Assembly (NCBI GenBank): GCA_964646815.1
Contig: CAZYFH010000003.1
Coordinates: 1 to 64,000 of the forward strand
Length of the DNA stretch: 64,000 nucleotides
Direction: 5' to 3'
Source of the DNA: CAZYFH01 sp964646815
GTDB taxonomy: Bacteria; Acidobacteriota; Vicinamibacteria; Vicinamibacterales; UBA8438
Under the pieces are notes generated by a model. It did not search any database. It saw nothing but the letters and a program-made list of their open reading frames with translations, and had not been told where the DNA came from. This document shows positions 16,866-25,997 of the stretch, in pieces. Position 1 is the stretch's first letter. Every line of letters starts with the position of its first letter. The translations under genes were made by a program, and so were the position numbers.

Positions 16866-17795
16866 CCGATGCCGTTGCGTCCCTGAGCCGCGCGGTGCCG
16901 CCACCACCGCTTCGAGATCGGTCGGTCCACCCCACACGCGCTCCCACACGTTCCCGTCCGACAAACACTCGATGCCAACACCCGCCGGAAGTCCATCCGA
17001 TACCGACCGAGAGCGCCGACCTGCCGTGGCGCGCCGAGATCAATGGTCAACGTCTGCCCGAGATGCTGCGGTCCCGTGTCCTAGCGCGTGCCGAGGTCGC
17101 CGTCGACACGCCAGAGCGCGGCGGCGAATAGGACAGCCACCGTCAGCCCAGGGGACAGCTGTCCTTCCGAACTGCGAAATCCGTCGTGCACACTCCAGAC
17201 GCTGTGATGAGACGACGCGCTCACAAGACCCATCATGTCCGCGCTGTAGCCTTCGATTTCCAGAAGCGAACGTGCCAGTCCCAGGCCTTCGTGCACGGCA
17301 CGGTATTTCAGCAGGCTCGGGAGGGCGAGCAGCGACGTCAGGGCCCGCTCACCCCAACCGCGCCCGCCTTTCTCGACCAGCCTCGTTCGGCGTACACCAC
17401 AGCACCCAGAGCGCGACCAGCACCGGGAAGAACAGCAGCCGGTGAGTTCGACGCCTAGCCAGTACGTGGTGAGGCCGGACAGCGCGAAGGTAAGCAGGAA
17501 CGCGACAATGGGCTCCCAGTGATCCAGTACACCGGCGTCGTCAACGGACTCAAGCCGAACAGATACTCGGAGTAGGCGAGGGTGTCCGTCGCCAGATAGA
17601 AGACCGGCGGATTCCACCAGCGCTCGGCATACGGCAACGCCTGCGTATTCCACCACAGGATCCAGGCATATTCAGGACGGGGTCGGCGGGGTCATTGGGG
17701 AGGCAAGTCGCGATGCTTCGAACGAACGGAAACGCCAGGACGATCGTGATCAGGAGATACGAAGCAAACGCCAGGCCGGCGGTCACTCGCCGCAT
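16862..17795 (-). pseudogene. Decayed polytopic membrane protein (glycosyltransferase/YfhO-like)
   Basis: From ATG 17795 the frame reads MRRVTAGLAFASYLLITIV and LPNDPADPVLN, then shifts to PYAERWWNPPVFYLATDTLAYSEY and PVYWITGS, then to VAFLLTFALSGLTTYWLG. Further down come LLKYRAVHEGLGLARSLLEI and, in yet another frame, ITIDLGAPRQVGALGRYRMDF. This is the order found in large acidobacterial membrane proteins ending in a discoidin-like domain. At least three frameshifts and large internal losses make it non-functional. It accounts for the apparent 900-base gap here. Confidence 0.75.
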
Positions 17796-17809
17796 GAAGG
17801 ATTGGGGAA

Positions 17810-18778
17810 TTATGGCGGCGGGTCACCGCTGCTCACCGCCCGACCGGCTGTCCCTGTCACCGACATCTTCAACACCCGGCCGTGCGCGCGGTCTCCGCCG
17901 TAGTCGGTCCAGATGCGTAGGGCCGCCCGTCGGGCCACCTCGCAGACGTCGATCAGCTCAGGCTGTGCGGCCACAAACTCAGCGTGGAGCAATCGGCAAT
18001 CACCCGCGAGTGCCGTGCGTTGCGCGTCGAGATCTCCGACCCAGCGCTGCCGTGGGTCGCACCCCAGCAGCGCTTCCTGAATGATGCCCGTCAAGACTTC
18101 GAGATCGTGCAGCCGGCCCAGCGTGTCCTGCATGGTCTTGAGCCGGATGGTGGCGGGGCTAGCGTCGAGCTTGTGGGTCTTGCCGGCGATCTCGAGCCCG
18201 TATCGCAGCTTCTTCGCCGCGATCCGGACCTCGTGCACTCGCTCCGGCGCATAGAATGCACCGGCCACGACAACGGCATCGCTTAGCCGACGGGCGCGAT
18301 CACCGAGCCGGCCTGCCAATGCGAGCCGCCACGCATCCGGCCGCGGCTCGACAATCGCTGCCGTCACCACATCCGCGAGGTCTCGGAGGGCTTTGCGGGG
18401 CGGCGCGGCGGCGAAGCGCGCAGTCATGCGGCGACGGCGGCGGTGCCGCTCGTCCGCGAGATATCGAGCGACGTACCGGGCGCCAGCTCCGCTCAGGCGC
18501 CCCTCGTCGGTCAACTCGGACGCCAGCTCGGTCGCGACATCGATCTCCCGCACGCGGCCGAGCGACCGGCCGAGACGGCGAACCCGATGCCGCACCCGCG
18601 ACACCAACCCGTGCGGCGCCAGCGGCGCACAGAGCGGCAGCAGCTCGCGCAGGCGTCGGGTGGCGACGCGGGCGCGATGGAGCGGCTCGACCTCGCCGTC
18701 GAGCGCGGGTGGCAGCTGCCGCTCCAGCGCGCGCACCTGACGCTCTAGGGGCTGGCGCAACGATTGTGACGCCGTCAT
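17810..18778 (-). CDS. CHAD domain protein
   Basis: The 322-residue protein is one CHAD domain: HRARVATRRLREL near residue 35, VREIDVATEL, and HEVRIAAKKLRYGLEI in the second half. CHAD proteins are alpha-helical, rich in histidine and basic residues, and bind polyphosphate. The divergent neighbour, 103 bases away, is an exopolyphosphatase, which supports a polyphosphate role. The start is ATG 18778. Confidence 0.88.
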   Translation of the reverse strand: MTASQSLRQPLERQVRALERQLPPALDGEVEPLHRARVATRRLRELLPLCAPLAPHGLVSRVRHRVRRLGRSLGRVREIDVATELASELTDEGRLSGAGARYVARYLADERHRRRRRMTARFAAAPPRKALRDLADVVTAAIVEPRPDAWRLALAGRLGDRARRLSDAVVVAGAFYAPERVHEVRIAAKKLRYGLEIAGKTHKLDASPATIRLKTMQDTLGRLHDLEVLTGIIQEALLGCDPRQRWVGDLDAQRTALAGDCRLLHAEFVAAQPELIDVCEVARRAALRIWTDYGGDRAHGRVLKMSVTGTAGRAVSSGDPPP

Positions 18779-18881
18779 GGTAGGATGAGCCGTCCGACGG
18801 GATCGAAGCCTCGGATTATATCGAAAGATCCACCGCGCGACGACGCCTCCGTCGCGCCGTCTTCCTTCAATCATCCACGTC

Positions 18882-20531
18882 ATGCGGATTGCCGCCCTCG
18901 ACATCGGCACCAATTCGATTCACGTCATCATCGTGCAGGTGCGGCCGGACCGTTCGTTCGAGATCATCGATCGTGAGAAGGAGATGGTACGGCTCGGCTC
19001 CGGGGGCCTCGGCGGGCGGTCGCTCACCGAGCCGGCCATGCTCGCCGCGATGCAAGCGCTCACGAAATTCAAACGGCTGGCCGACTCGCATGAGGTCGAC
19101 GAGATCCTCGCCGCGGCAACGAGCGCGGTCCGCGAGGCGCGCAACGGCAGGCGGTTTCTAAACGCGGTCCGTCAACACACGGGAATCGACGTGAGGGTCA
19201 TCTCCGGCACGGAAGAGGCGCGCCTAATCCATCGTGCCGCGGTCTACGGCGTCGACGTCTCGCAGGGCTCCGCCGTCGTCATCGACATCGGCGGCGGCAG
19301 CGTCGAGCTGACACTCGGGACAGAGGCGAAGGCCCGTGTGGCCCAGAGCGTGAAGCTGGGCGTGATCCGATTGACCGAGCAGTTCATAGACACGGACCCC
19401 ATCGGACACCGGGACGAACGACGGATGGTGCAGCACATCACGGACGAGATCGCGCCAACGGTAGACAAAATCTTGTCACGCGGGTTCGACCGCGCGATCG
19501 GCACGTCGGGAACCATTCTCAGTCTCGGCGACCTGGCGCTCGCCGAAGGGCGCACCGTCGGATCCGATGACCTCCGCAACCGGCGGGTCAACGCGAAGTA
19601 CGTCAGGCGGCTCCGCAAGGAGATCGTCGGTTTCGACCTCGCCAGCCGCCTCCGCCTCCCGGGGCTCGACCCGCAGCGCGCCGATCTGGCGGTGGCCGGC
19701 TCGATTCTGCTCGACACCATCCTCAGATTGATTGGGGCCAACGAGCTGACGCTGTGCGACCTTGCTCTCCGTGAAGGGCTCGTGCTCGACTACATTCACC
19801 GTAATCAGGCGCAGATCGCTCGGGTCGAGCAACATCCCGATGTCCGGCGCCGCAGCGTCATCGAGCTCGCCGAACGCTGTCACTACGCGTCCGACCACGC
19901 CGCGCAGGTGAGGCAACTAGCGCTATCGCTGTTCGATCAGACACAGCCGGTACATGGACTCGGTGCCCGCGAGCGCGAATGGCTGGAGTACGCGGCGTGG
20001 CTGCACGACATCGGCTCGCACATCAGCTACGGACGTCATCACAGGCACTCGTACTATCTGATCAAGAATGGCGACTTGCGCGGCTTCGAACCGGAGGAAG
20101 TCGAGGTCGTCGCGCTGGTTGCCCGCTATCACCGGCGGGCGCGGCCGAAGGGATCGCACGAGGGGTTCTCGAGTCTGCGGCCACGATTGCGTCGAACGGT
20201 CAAGGCGCTGGCGGCGATATTGCGTGTCGCGGAGGGACTGGACTGCAGTCACGCACAGAGCGTCGACTCGTTCGCGCTGGTCCCTGGCGCTGACGACTAC
20301 CTGCTGCGTGTCGTGGCGGCCGGAGACACGGAGCTCGAGCTCTGGGCCGCACAGCGCAGCGTGGCGCCGTTGGAGGCGATTCTCGGACAGACCATTCGAT
20401 TCGAAACCGACACCCGTGCGGAACAGGCGAACACCCCGAGCCGGTCGCCCCGCGCACGGCGCCGTCCGCGGGGACAGGACCGCGCTCGCGACCGCGTGCG
20501 ACCGACCCGCGGCACGCGGCTTCCCCACTGA
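18882..20531 (+). CDS. ppx: Exopolyphosphatase/guanosine pentaphosphatase
   Basis: The 549-residue protein has the Ppx/GppA actin-like ATPase core (ALDIGTNSIHVII, IDIGGGSVELTLG, GTSGTILSLGDLAL) followed by an HD-type domain (RHHRHSYYLIKNGDLRGF, about residue 385). Members hydrolyse terminal phosphates of polyphosphate or pppGpp. The last 30 residues are basic and probably unstructured. It sits next to a CHAD gene. Confidence 0.92.
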   Translation: MRIAALDIGTNSIHVIIVQVRPDRSFEIIDREKEMVRLGSGGLGGRSLTEPAMLAAMQALTKFKRLADSHEVDEILAAATSAVREARNGRRFLNAVRQHTGIDVRVISGTEEARLIHRAAVYGVDVSQGSAVVIDIGGGSVELTLGTEAKARVAQSVKLGVIRLTEQFIDTDPIGHRDERRMVQHITDEIAPTVDKILSRGFDRAIGTSGTILSLGDLALAEGRTVGSDDLRNRRVNAKYVRRLRKEIVGFDLASRLRLPGLDPQRADLAVAGSILLDTILRLIGANELTLCDLALREGLVLDYIHRNQAQIARVEQHPDVRRRSVIELAERCHYASDHAAQVRQLALSLFDQTQPVHGLGAREREWLEYAAWLHDIGSHISYGRHHRHSYYLIKNGDLRGFEPEEVEVVALVARYHRRARPKGSHEGFSSLRPRLRRTVKALAAILRVAEGLDCSHAQSVDSFALVPGADDYLLRVVAAGDTELELWAAQRSVAPLEAILGQTIRFETDTRAEQANTPSRSPRARRRPRGQDRARDRVRPTRGTRLPH

Positions 20532-20553
20532 CTCCGCCGTGCCAGCCACAGCC

Positions 20554-21459
20554 ATGGGTCGACGTCGAGTAGTCTTCTTGGCGGGCGTCACCTCGTCGTG
20601 GGTGTATGCGGTGACCGGCGCTGGAGGACCCGTCGCCGCTCGCCCGCAGGAGACGACGCTGGCGGCCCCGCGGTCTACGGTCCAGCGCATCGCAACCGGC
20701 TTCGGATTCCTCGAGGGTCCGGCCGCCGACGCCGACGGGAACATCTTCTTCACCGACATTCCGAACGAGCGGATTCATCGCTGGTCAGCGGCGGAGGGCG
20801 TCACGGTATACCGCGCACCCTCTGGCCGAGCCAACGGTCTGCGCTTCGACCTCGACGGCAACTTGCTGGTGTGTGAGATGGGCAACCGGCGCGTGACATC
20901 CGTAGACCCGACCGGGAAGCTCACCGTCGTGGTCGACCGCTTCGAGGGCCGAAGGTTCAATAGCCCGAACGACCTATGGGTCGATCCAAAGGGTGGCATT
21001 TACTTCAGCGACCCTCGGTACGGAGCGACCGACGATCAGGAACTCGACGGCTATCACGTGTATTACGTCTCGCCCGATCGGGACCTCGTGCTCCGTGTCA
21101 CGACCGACCTGGTGCGCCCGAACGGGATAATTGGGACCCCGGACGGCAGCCGCTTGTATGTGGCCGACCATGGGGGAGGGCGCACATACGTCTATACGCC
21201 CAATCCCGACGGGACCCTCGGCAATCGACGGCTCTTCGTCTCGCAGGGATCGGACGGCATGACGCTGGACGAAAAGGGCAACGTCTATCTGACGGGCGAG
21301 GACGTGACGATCTACAATCCCGACGGTGAGCCGATCGGATCCATCGCCTTGCCGGAGCCGCCAGCCAACCTGGCCTTCGGCGGCCCGGATGGCCGGACGT
21401 TGTTCGTCACGGCGCGCACGTCGCTTTATGCGGTCGAGATGACAGTGGCGGGACAATGA
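20554..21459 (+). CDS. SMP-30/gluconolactonase-like beta-propeller, exported
   Basis: The 301-residue protein has a signal-like N terminus (VFLAGVTSSWVYAV) and then the SMP-30 propeller: FLEGPAADADGNIFFTDI, SPNDLWVDPKGGIYFSDPRYG, RPNGIIGTPDGSRLYVADHGGG and DGMTLDEKGNVYLTG. The acidic and asparagine residues in these blades are the usual metal site of lactonases. Substrate is unknown. ATG 20554 was chosen; an in-frame GTG at 20539 is an alternative. Confidence 0.84.
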   Translation: MGRRRVVFLAGVTSSWVYAVTGAGGPVAARPQETTLAAPRSTVQRIATGFGFLEGPAADADGNIFFTDIPNERIHRWSAAEGVTVYRAPSGRANGLRFDLDGNLLVCEMGNRRVTSVDPTGKLTVVVDRFEGRRFNSPNDLWVDPKGGIYFSDPRYGATDDQELDGYHVYYVSPDRDLVLRVTTDLVRPNGIIGTPDGSRLYVADHGGGRTYVYTPNPDGTLGNRRLFVSQGSDGMTLDEKGNVYLTGEDVTIYNPDGEPIGSIALPEPPANLAFGGPDGRTLFVTARTSLYAVEMTVAGQ

Positions 21460-21671
21460 CCCGAACCGGCCGCGAGGCACGATGCGTCTACTGCCGGCGA
21501 CGACCGGTCGCCGTCGCTTGGCAACCGTTCTGCGGCGAACGCTGCAAGCTGCTCGACCTGCACAGCTGGGTCGAGGGACGCTACCGGATGCCAGGCGAGG
21601 CGACGTCGTCGTTCCCGGACGCGGAGTATCCGAGCGCGACTGACCACACCACGGCTGGAACCGAGGACTGA
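21456..21671 (+). CDS. yacG: YacG-type zinc-binding protein (DNA gyrase inhibitor family)
   Basis: This 71-residue protein has zinc ligands C10, C13, C26 and C30 and the family ending CKLLDLHSWVEGRYRMPG. E. coli YacG binds GyrB and inhibits gyrase. Its ATG overlaps the stop of the SMP-30 gene (ATGA), so the two are translated together. Confidence 0.85.
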   Translation: MTRTGREARCVYCRRRPVAVAWQPFCGERCKLLDLHSWVEGRYRMPGEATSSFPDAEYPSATDHTTAGTED

Positions 21672-21712
21672 GGTTTCCACCCATACTCCCAGAGGCGAGG
21701 ACACGACCGAGC

Positions 21713-22996
21713 ATGGCCGAGACGCTGACGATCACCGACAACCGTACCGGCAAGCAGTACGAAATTCCGGTCACGAACGGCACCATCCGCGCGCTCGACC
21801 TGCGCCAGATCAAGGTCGACCCAGACGAGTTCGGGATGCTGTCGTACGACCCGGCGTATCTGAACACCGCGAGTTGCCAGAGCCGCATCACGTATATCGA
21901 CGGTGACAAGGGCATCCTCCGCTACCGCGGCTACCCGATCGAGCAACTCGCGGAGCAGAGCACTTTCGTCGAGACCGCGTATCTGCTGATGAACGGCGAG
22001 TTACCGACGGCGACAGAGCTGGCGGGATGGACGGCGGATCTTGCCAGGCACGCGGTCCTTCACGAAAACATCAAGAAGTTCATGGAGGGCTTTCGTTACG
22101 ATGCGCACCCAATGGGCATCTTCCTGAGCACCGTCGGTGCCCTCTCCACCTTCTTCCCTGACTCGAAGCGTGTGCTTGACGCCGACTCGCGCCGGGCACA
22201 GATGGCGCGGCTCCTCGCACAGGTCCCGGGCATCGCAGCATACGCGCATCGCCATAGCATCGGCCGCCCGTATGTCTATCCGGACCCTGAGCTCAGCTTC
22301 ATCGGCAACTTCATGAGCATGCTCTATCGGGAGGTCGAACCTCGATATCAACCGAATCCGGTACTTGAGCGCGCGCTCGATGTGCTCTTCATCCTGCACG
22401 CGGACCATGAGCAGAACTGCAGTACGAGCGCTATGCGCAGCATCGGCAGCTCGCACGCGGATCCGTTCGTCTCGCTCACCGGTGCCGCGGCGGCGCTCTA
22501 CGGTCCGTTGCACGGCGGTGCGAACGAGGCGGTGCTCCGCATGCTGGCCGAGATCGGGTCAGTGGATCATATTCCCGAGTTCATCACGCGTGTGAAGAAC
22601 GGCGATGGCCGGCTCATGGGGTTCGGGCACCGCGTATACAAGTCGTACGACCCGCGCGCCACAGTCATCAAGGACGCCGCGTATCGGGTGTTCGACGTCA
22701 CCGGAAAGAATCCGTTGCTCGATGTGGCGTTGGAACTCGAACGCATTGCGCTCCAGGACGAGTACTTCATGAGCCGGCGACTCTATCCGAACGTCGACTT
22801 CTATTCCGGGCTGATCTACGAAGCGATGGGATTCGACGCCGGCATGTTCCCGGTGCTGTTCGCCATCGGCCGGACAGCCGGCTGGGTCGCACAGTGGCAG
22901 GAGATGCTACAAGACAAGGAGCAGCGCATCGCGCGACCACGGCAGCTTTACATCGGCGAGGGTGAGCGCGCGTACGTCCCGATCGAGAGCCGCTAG
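21713..22996 (+). CDS. gltA: Citrate synthase (type II)
   Basis: The 427-residue protein is of normal length and carries the three active-site regions: HADHEQNCSTS (first histidine), GPLHGGANEAV (second histidine) and GFGHRVYKSYDPRA with the catalytic surroundings. It condenses acetyl-CoA and oxaloacetate at the entry to the TCA cycle. It converges with the SpoIIE phosphatase gene, with two bases between their stop codons. Confidence 0.95.
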   Translation: MAETLTITDNRTGKQYEIPVTNGTIRALDLRQIKVDPDEFGMLSYDPAYLNTASCQSRITYIDGDKGILRYRGYPIEQLAEQSTFVETAYLLMNGELPTATELAGWTADLARHAVLHENIKKFMEGFRYDAHPMGIFLSTVGALSTFFPDSKRVLDADSRRAQMARLLAQVPGIAAYAHRHSIGRPYVYPDPELSFIGNFMSMLYREVEPRYQPNPVLERALDVLFILHADHEQNCSTSAMRSIGSSHADPFVSLTGAAAALYGPLHGGANEAVLRMLAEIGSVDHIPEFITRVKNGDGRLMGFGHRVYKSYDPRATVIKDAAYRVFDVTGKNPLLDVALELERIALQDEYFMSRRLYPNVDFYSGLIYEAMGFDAGMFPVLFAIGRTAGWVAQWQEMLQDKEQRIARPRQLYIGEGERAYVPIESR

Positions 22997-22998
22997 GC

Positions 22999-24627
22999 CT
23001 ACTCGCCTGTCTCGTGGTATTCGACGACCATCGCGGTCACGTCGTCATTTTGCGCCGCACCGGCCGTGAACTGCTTGACGCTGGCGAAGACATGATCCAG
23101 CCGTGACTTCGCCTCCCGCGCCGTCATCGCAGTCAGACTCTCCACCAGGCGATCGTCACCGAACTCCTCGGCGTCCGCATCCATCGCCTCCGACACGCCG
23201 TCACTGAACACCACAAGGAAATCGCCCGGGCCCAGCGTGACCGTGGCCTCAGCAAAGTCGACACCGTCGAACAGCCCGAGGACCATGCCGCCTTCCTCCA
23301 GGCGCTGCACCGGCGCATCCTTCGTCACAAGCATCGGGGCATTGTGTCCGGCATTGCAGTAGGTAAGACGGCCGTCGGGAAACAACACCCCGTAGAACAG
23401 CGTCACAAAACGGCCCTGGATCCCGCGGAGGACGAGTGCCTTGTTGACCGCTGCCATCGTGGAGGCCGGACCAGCGCCGGCGCTGAGATACGCCTGCGCG
23501 GTCAGGGATCCCTGCATCATCGCGCCGAGCAGCGCCGCCGGCGGCCCCTTGCCGGCTACGTCACCGAGTGCGAACCCGAGACCACCGTCCGGGAGGTCGA
23601 TGTACTCGAAGAAATCGCCGCCGATTGACCGACATGGCACGGTTTCGGCCGCCGCCTCAAAAAATGCGCCTGTCCGATGGCGCGTCGGCAGCAGCGCTTG
23701 CTGAATCTCCGCGGCGGTGGACATTTCCTGCTCGAGCCGGGCCTTCTCGAGCGCCGTCCGATAGAGCTTGGCGTTTTCGATCGCGACCGCCGCCTCGTTC
23801 GCCAGGGTCTCGAGCGCGCTGCCAGTCGACGACGCCAGTAATGTGCTCTTCTCGCGGCTGTCGAGATACAGCACGCCGACACGCCGCTCCTCGGCCGGCG
23901 CCGTGTCCTCGTCCGTGTAGCGCACCAGGCGCAGCGGCACGCAAAGGACGTTCCGGATCCCAAGTGCGATCGTGCCCATGTGCTTGTCGGCGAGGTCGCC
24001 GTCAAGCAGGTCCGCCTCGATCCGCGTCTCGCCGGTGCGAAACACCTCTTCGGGAATCTTGCGGCTGGTCTCGAACCCGCTCCCGGGCAGCGTCGTGCGG
24101 TCGCGAGAGCGACCCATCTTGAACTCAAGCTCTCCCTCGGAGTTGGCGAGCATGATGAACCCGCGTTCGGCGCCGCTGACCGCAATCGACGAATCCATGA
24201 CGAGCCCGAGCACATCGTCGAGAACGCGGGCCGAACCTACCGCCCGCAATCCCTCGAGCAGCGCCGCCACCTGCCGCAGATCGCCGACGGCGTCCGCGCT
24301 CCGCTCGATCGCCGGCGCGGTCGCGTCGTCGGAGAGCAGAAACGTCATCTCAGCACCGCCGTTTCGGCCAAGCCGGATGCGGTCGCCGTGGGCGAGTGGT
24401 CTTTCCTGGACCGAGTCGTCGTTGACGAATGTCCCGTAGCGTGAGCCGCGATCGTGGATCGTGTATCCGCCGTCCGCGGTCACGATCTCGGCGTGGTCAC
24501 GGGAGATCTCGACGCTCGGCAGGTGCAGGTCGCTCCCGACGCGGCGGCCGACGAGGAACGGGAGCTTTTCGACCTTCACGATTCGCCGGCCCATCGAATC
24601 GGTGACTTCGAGGCGGGGATCTGACAT
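22999..24627 (-). CDS. FHA-GAF-PP2C (SpoIIE-type) serine phosphatase
   Basis: The 542-residue protein has an FHA domain (about 15-95, with GRRVGSDLHLPSVEISRDHA and RYGTFVND), a GAF domain (about 125-290) and a PPM/SpoIIE phosphatase domain (about 320-540; GGDFFEY, GDVAGKGPPAALLGA, SDGVSEAMD, NDDVTAMVV). The linker before the phosphatase is coiled coil. FHA binds phosphothreonine, GAF may sense a ligand. It is the last gene of the long minus-strand operon. The start is ATG 24627. Confidence 0.88.
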   Translation of the reverse strand: MSDPRLEVTDSMGRRIVKVEKLPFLVGRRVGSDLHLPSVEISRDHAEIVTADGGYTIHDRGSRYGTFVNDDSVQERPLAHGDRIRLGRNGGAEMTFLLSDDATAPAIERSADAVGDLRQVAALLEGLRAVGSARVLDDVLGLVMDSSIAVSGAERGFIMLANSEGELEFKMGRSRDRTTLPGSGFETSRKIPEEVFRTGETRIEADLLDGDLADKHMGTIALGIRNVLCVPLRLVRYTDEDTAPAEERRVGVLYLDSREKSTLLASSTGSALETLANEAAVAIENAKLYRTALEKARLEQEMSTAAEIQQALLPTRHRTGAFFEAAAETVPCRSIGGDFFEYIDLPDGGLGFALGDVAGKGPPAALLGAMMQGSLTAQAYLSAGAGPASTMAAVNKALVLRGIQGRFVTLFYGVLFPDGRLTYCNAGHNAPMLVTKDAPVQRLEEGGMVLGLFDGVDFAEATVTLGPGDFLVVFSDGVSEAMDADAEEFGDDRLVESLTAMTAREAKSRLDHVFASVKQFTAGAAQNDDVTAMVVEYHETGE

Positions 24628-24644
24628 GAGGTCTCGAACTGCTA

Positions 24645-24926
24645 TCACCGCGTCAGGCGCAGGCGCCATGCAATCAAACCGCCCGCCGCAGCCAGCATGG
24701 CCCAAACGAATCGATCGGGCGGCTCGCCGCCGGACAACTGCATCATGAAGACCGCAACCACCAGGACCAGCACCGCGGCCAACCCCATCGGGATCCAGAC
24801 GCGCCTGAGCGACGACCGATTCACTGCCGGCACCGGTTCACGGACGCGCTCGCTCGTGGCCGCGCCGCATCGAAAGCAGATCAACGCCTTGTCGGCGATG
24901 TCCGTCCCACAATTGTGGCAGATCAT
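24645..24926 (-). CDS. Small zinc-ribbon membrane protein
   Basis: The 93-residue protein starts with a zinc ribbon (CHNCGTDI and CFRCGAA), then has two hydrophobic segments (about 46-62 and 75-90). Such proteins are common and uncharacterised. It sits ten bases after the caspase-like gene and 17 bases before the phosphatase. Confidence 0.7.
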   Translation of the reverse strand: MICHNCGTDIADKALICFRCGAATSERVREPVPAVNRSSLRRVWIPMGLAAVLVLVVAVFMMQLSGGEPPDRFVWAMLAAAGGLIAWRLRLTR

Positions 24927-24936
24927 GATCTGCGCC

Positions 24937-25926
24937 TCAGTTGTCGGGATCAGTCCAGCGACGGATCTCGCGGGAGAGCCACGCCATTTCGATGAACAGC
25001 CGTTCGAGCTGCGCCCGATACCGCTCGGGCGTCATCGTGGCCTTCGCCCCTTGCCAGGTGGCGACCTGCGCCTCGAGCGCTGCGCGACGAGCCACCAGCG
25101 GCTCGAGCTCTGGATCACCAGCGGCCGTGGGCGCGTCGACGCCCGCGCCCACGTACAGACGGGCGGAAAGCGCACCATCCGCCCCCCCGCTGTCGGCCTC
25201 CGTGCCCGCGCCGTCACCTGAGTCGTCGAGCATCGGTCGCTCGGTCGCCAGACGCCCCTGCTGCCGATACCAGCGACTTACTTCGGCACTGGCGTGGGCG
25301 AACGCCTCCCAGACAGAGACGCGACCGCTCTTGTCTCGATCACTGGACGGAGTCGAAAACGCCGCGACGAAGAACTCGGGAAACATGGTGTCGTAGCGTT
25401 GCACGGGCGACTCCGTTGCCGTGATCGTCACCCGCCGGTCGCCAGCCATCCGGTCGAGGAAAGCGAAGCTTGCTGCGGTTGTGTTGACGAAGATGACGTA
25501 TCCCGGCAGCGGCGCGAGGAGGGCGCGCCACTCGGCCGCCTCCAGGTCGGGCCCGACCAGATTGAACTTCGCGTCGATTCCGTCGAATGTCCCGTGCCCG
25601 AACAGCACGACCAGCAAGACGGAGTCGTCGCCCATTCGGGCTCTGAGATCGCTGACCGCCTGCCGCACTCCCTCGCGCGACGCGCGGCCCACGCCAGGGC
25701 CCGGCGTCTCCGCCAGCAAGATGACATGGTCGTCGCGGAAGTTCGTCCGCTCACGCCATGCGCCGATCAGTGTCGACCGCCACCGTTCGTGGCGCTCCGT
25801 ATATTCGGCGCCACCCGAGGCCCCGGACACGATGAGCGTGAAGTACTCGTCTGCGAACGCGGCGCCCGGCACACACACGAGCAACAGAAGTCCAAAGACA
25901 ACCAGGCACCCACGCGTGAACGTCAC
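24937..25926 (-). CDS. Exported caspase/legumain-like fold protein lacking the catalytic cysteine
   Basis: From GTG 25926 the protein is 329 residues with a signal peptide (CLVVFGLLLLVCVPGAAFA). The next 200 residues follow the caspase-hemoglobinase pattern: YFTLIVSGASGG, a long segment, LLVVLFGHGTFDG (the histidine-glycine strand end), then VIFVNTTAASFAFLDR where proteases have DTCxxS. The cysteine position holds threonine or alanine, so it is probably not a protease. The C-terminal third is charged and helical. An upstream ATG at 26082 would overlap the preceding gene and is less likely. Function unknown. Confidence 0.6.
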   Translation of the reverse strand: MTFTRGCLVVFGLLLLVCVPGAAFADEYFTLIVSGASGGAEYTERHERWRSTLIGAWRERTNFRDDHVILLAETPGPGVGRASREGVRQAVSDLRARMGDDSVLLVVLFGHGTFDGIDAKFNLVGPDLEAAEWRALLAPLPGYVIFVNTTAASFAFLDRMAGDRRVTITATESPVQRYDTMFPEFFVAAFSTPSSDRDKSGRVSVWEAFAHASAEVSRWYRQQGRLATERPMLDDSGDGAGTEADSGGADGALSARLYVGAGVDAPTAAGDPELEPLVARRAALEAQVATWQGAKATMTPERYRAQLERLFIEMAWLSREIRRWTDPDN

Positions 25927-25997
25927 GCAATACCCGGCGCGAGATGCGGACCCCGTCCCGGTTCCCGGTTCCCGATTCCAGGTTCGATCTGCTGCCC

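Noticed and set aside
15479..17131. A 550-codon plus-strand open frame overlapping chrA in another frame
   Set aside because: ChrA motifs place the true gene at 15711-16865. The other frame is very Arg-rich and matches nothing.
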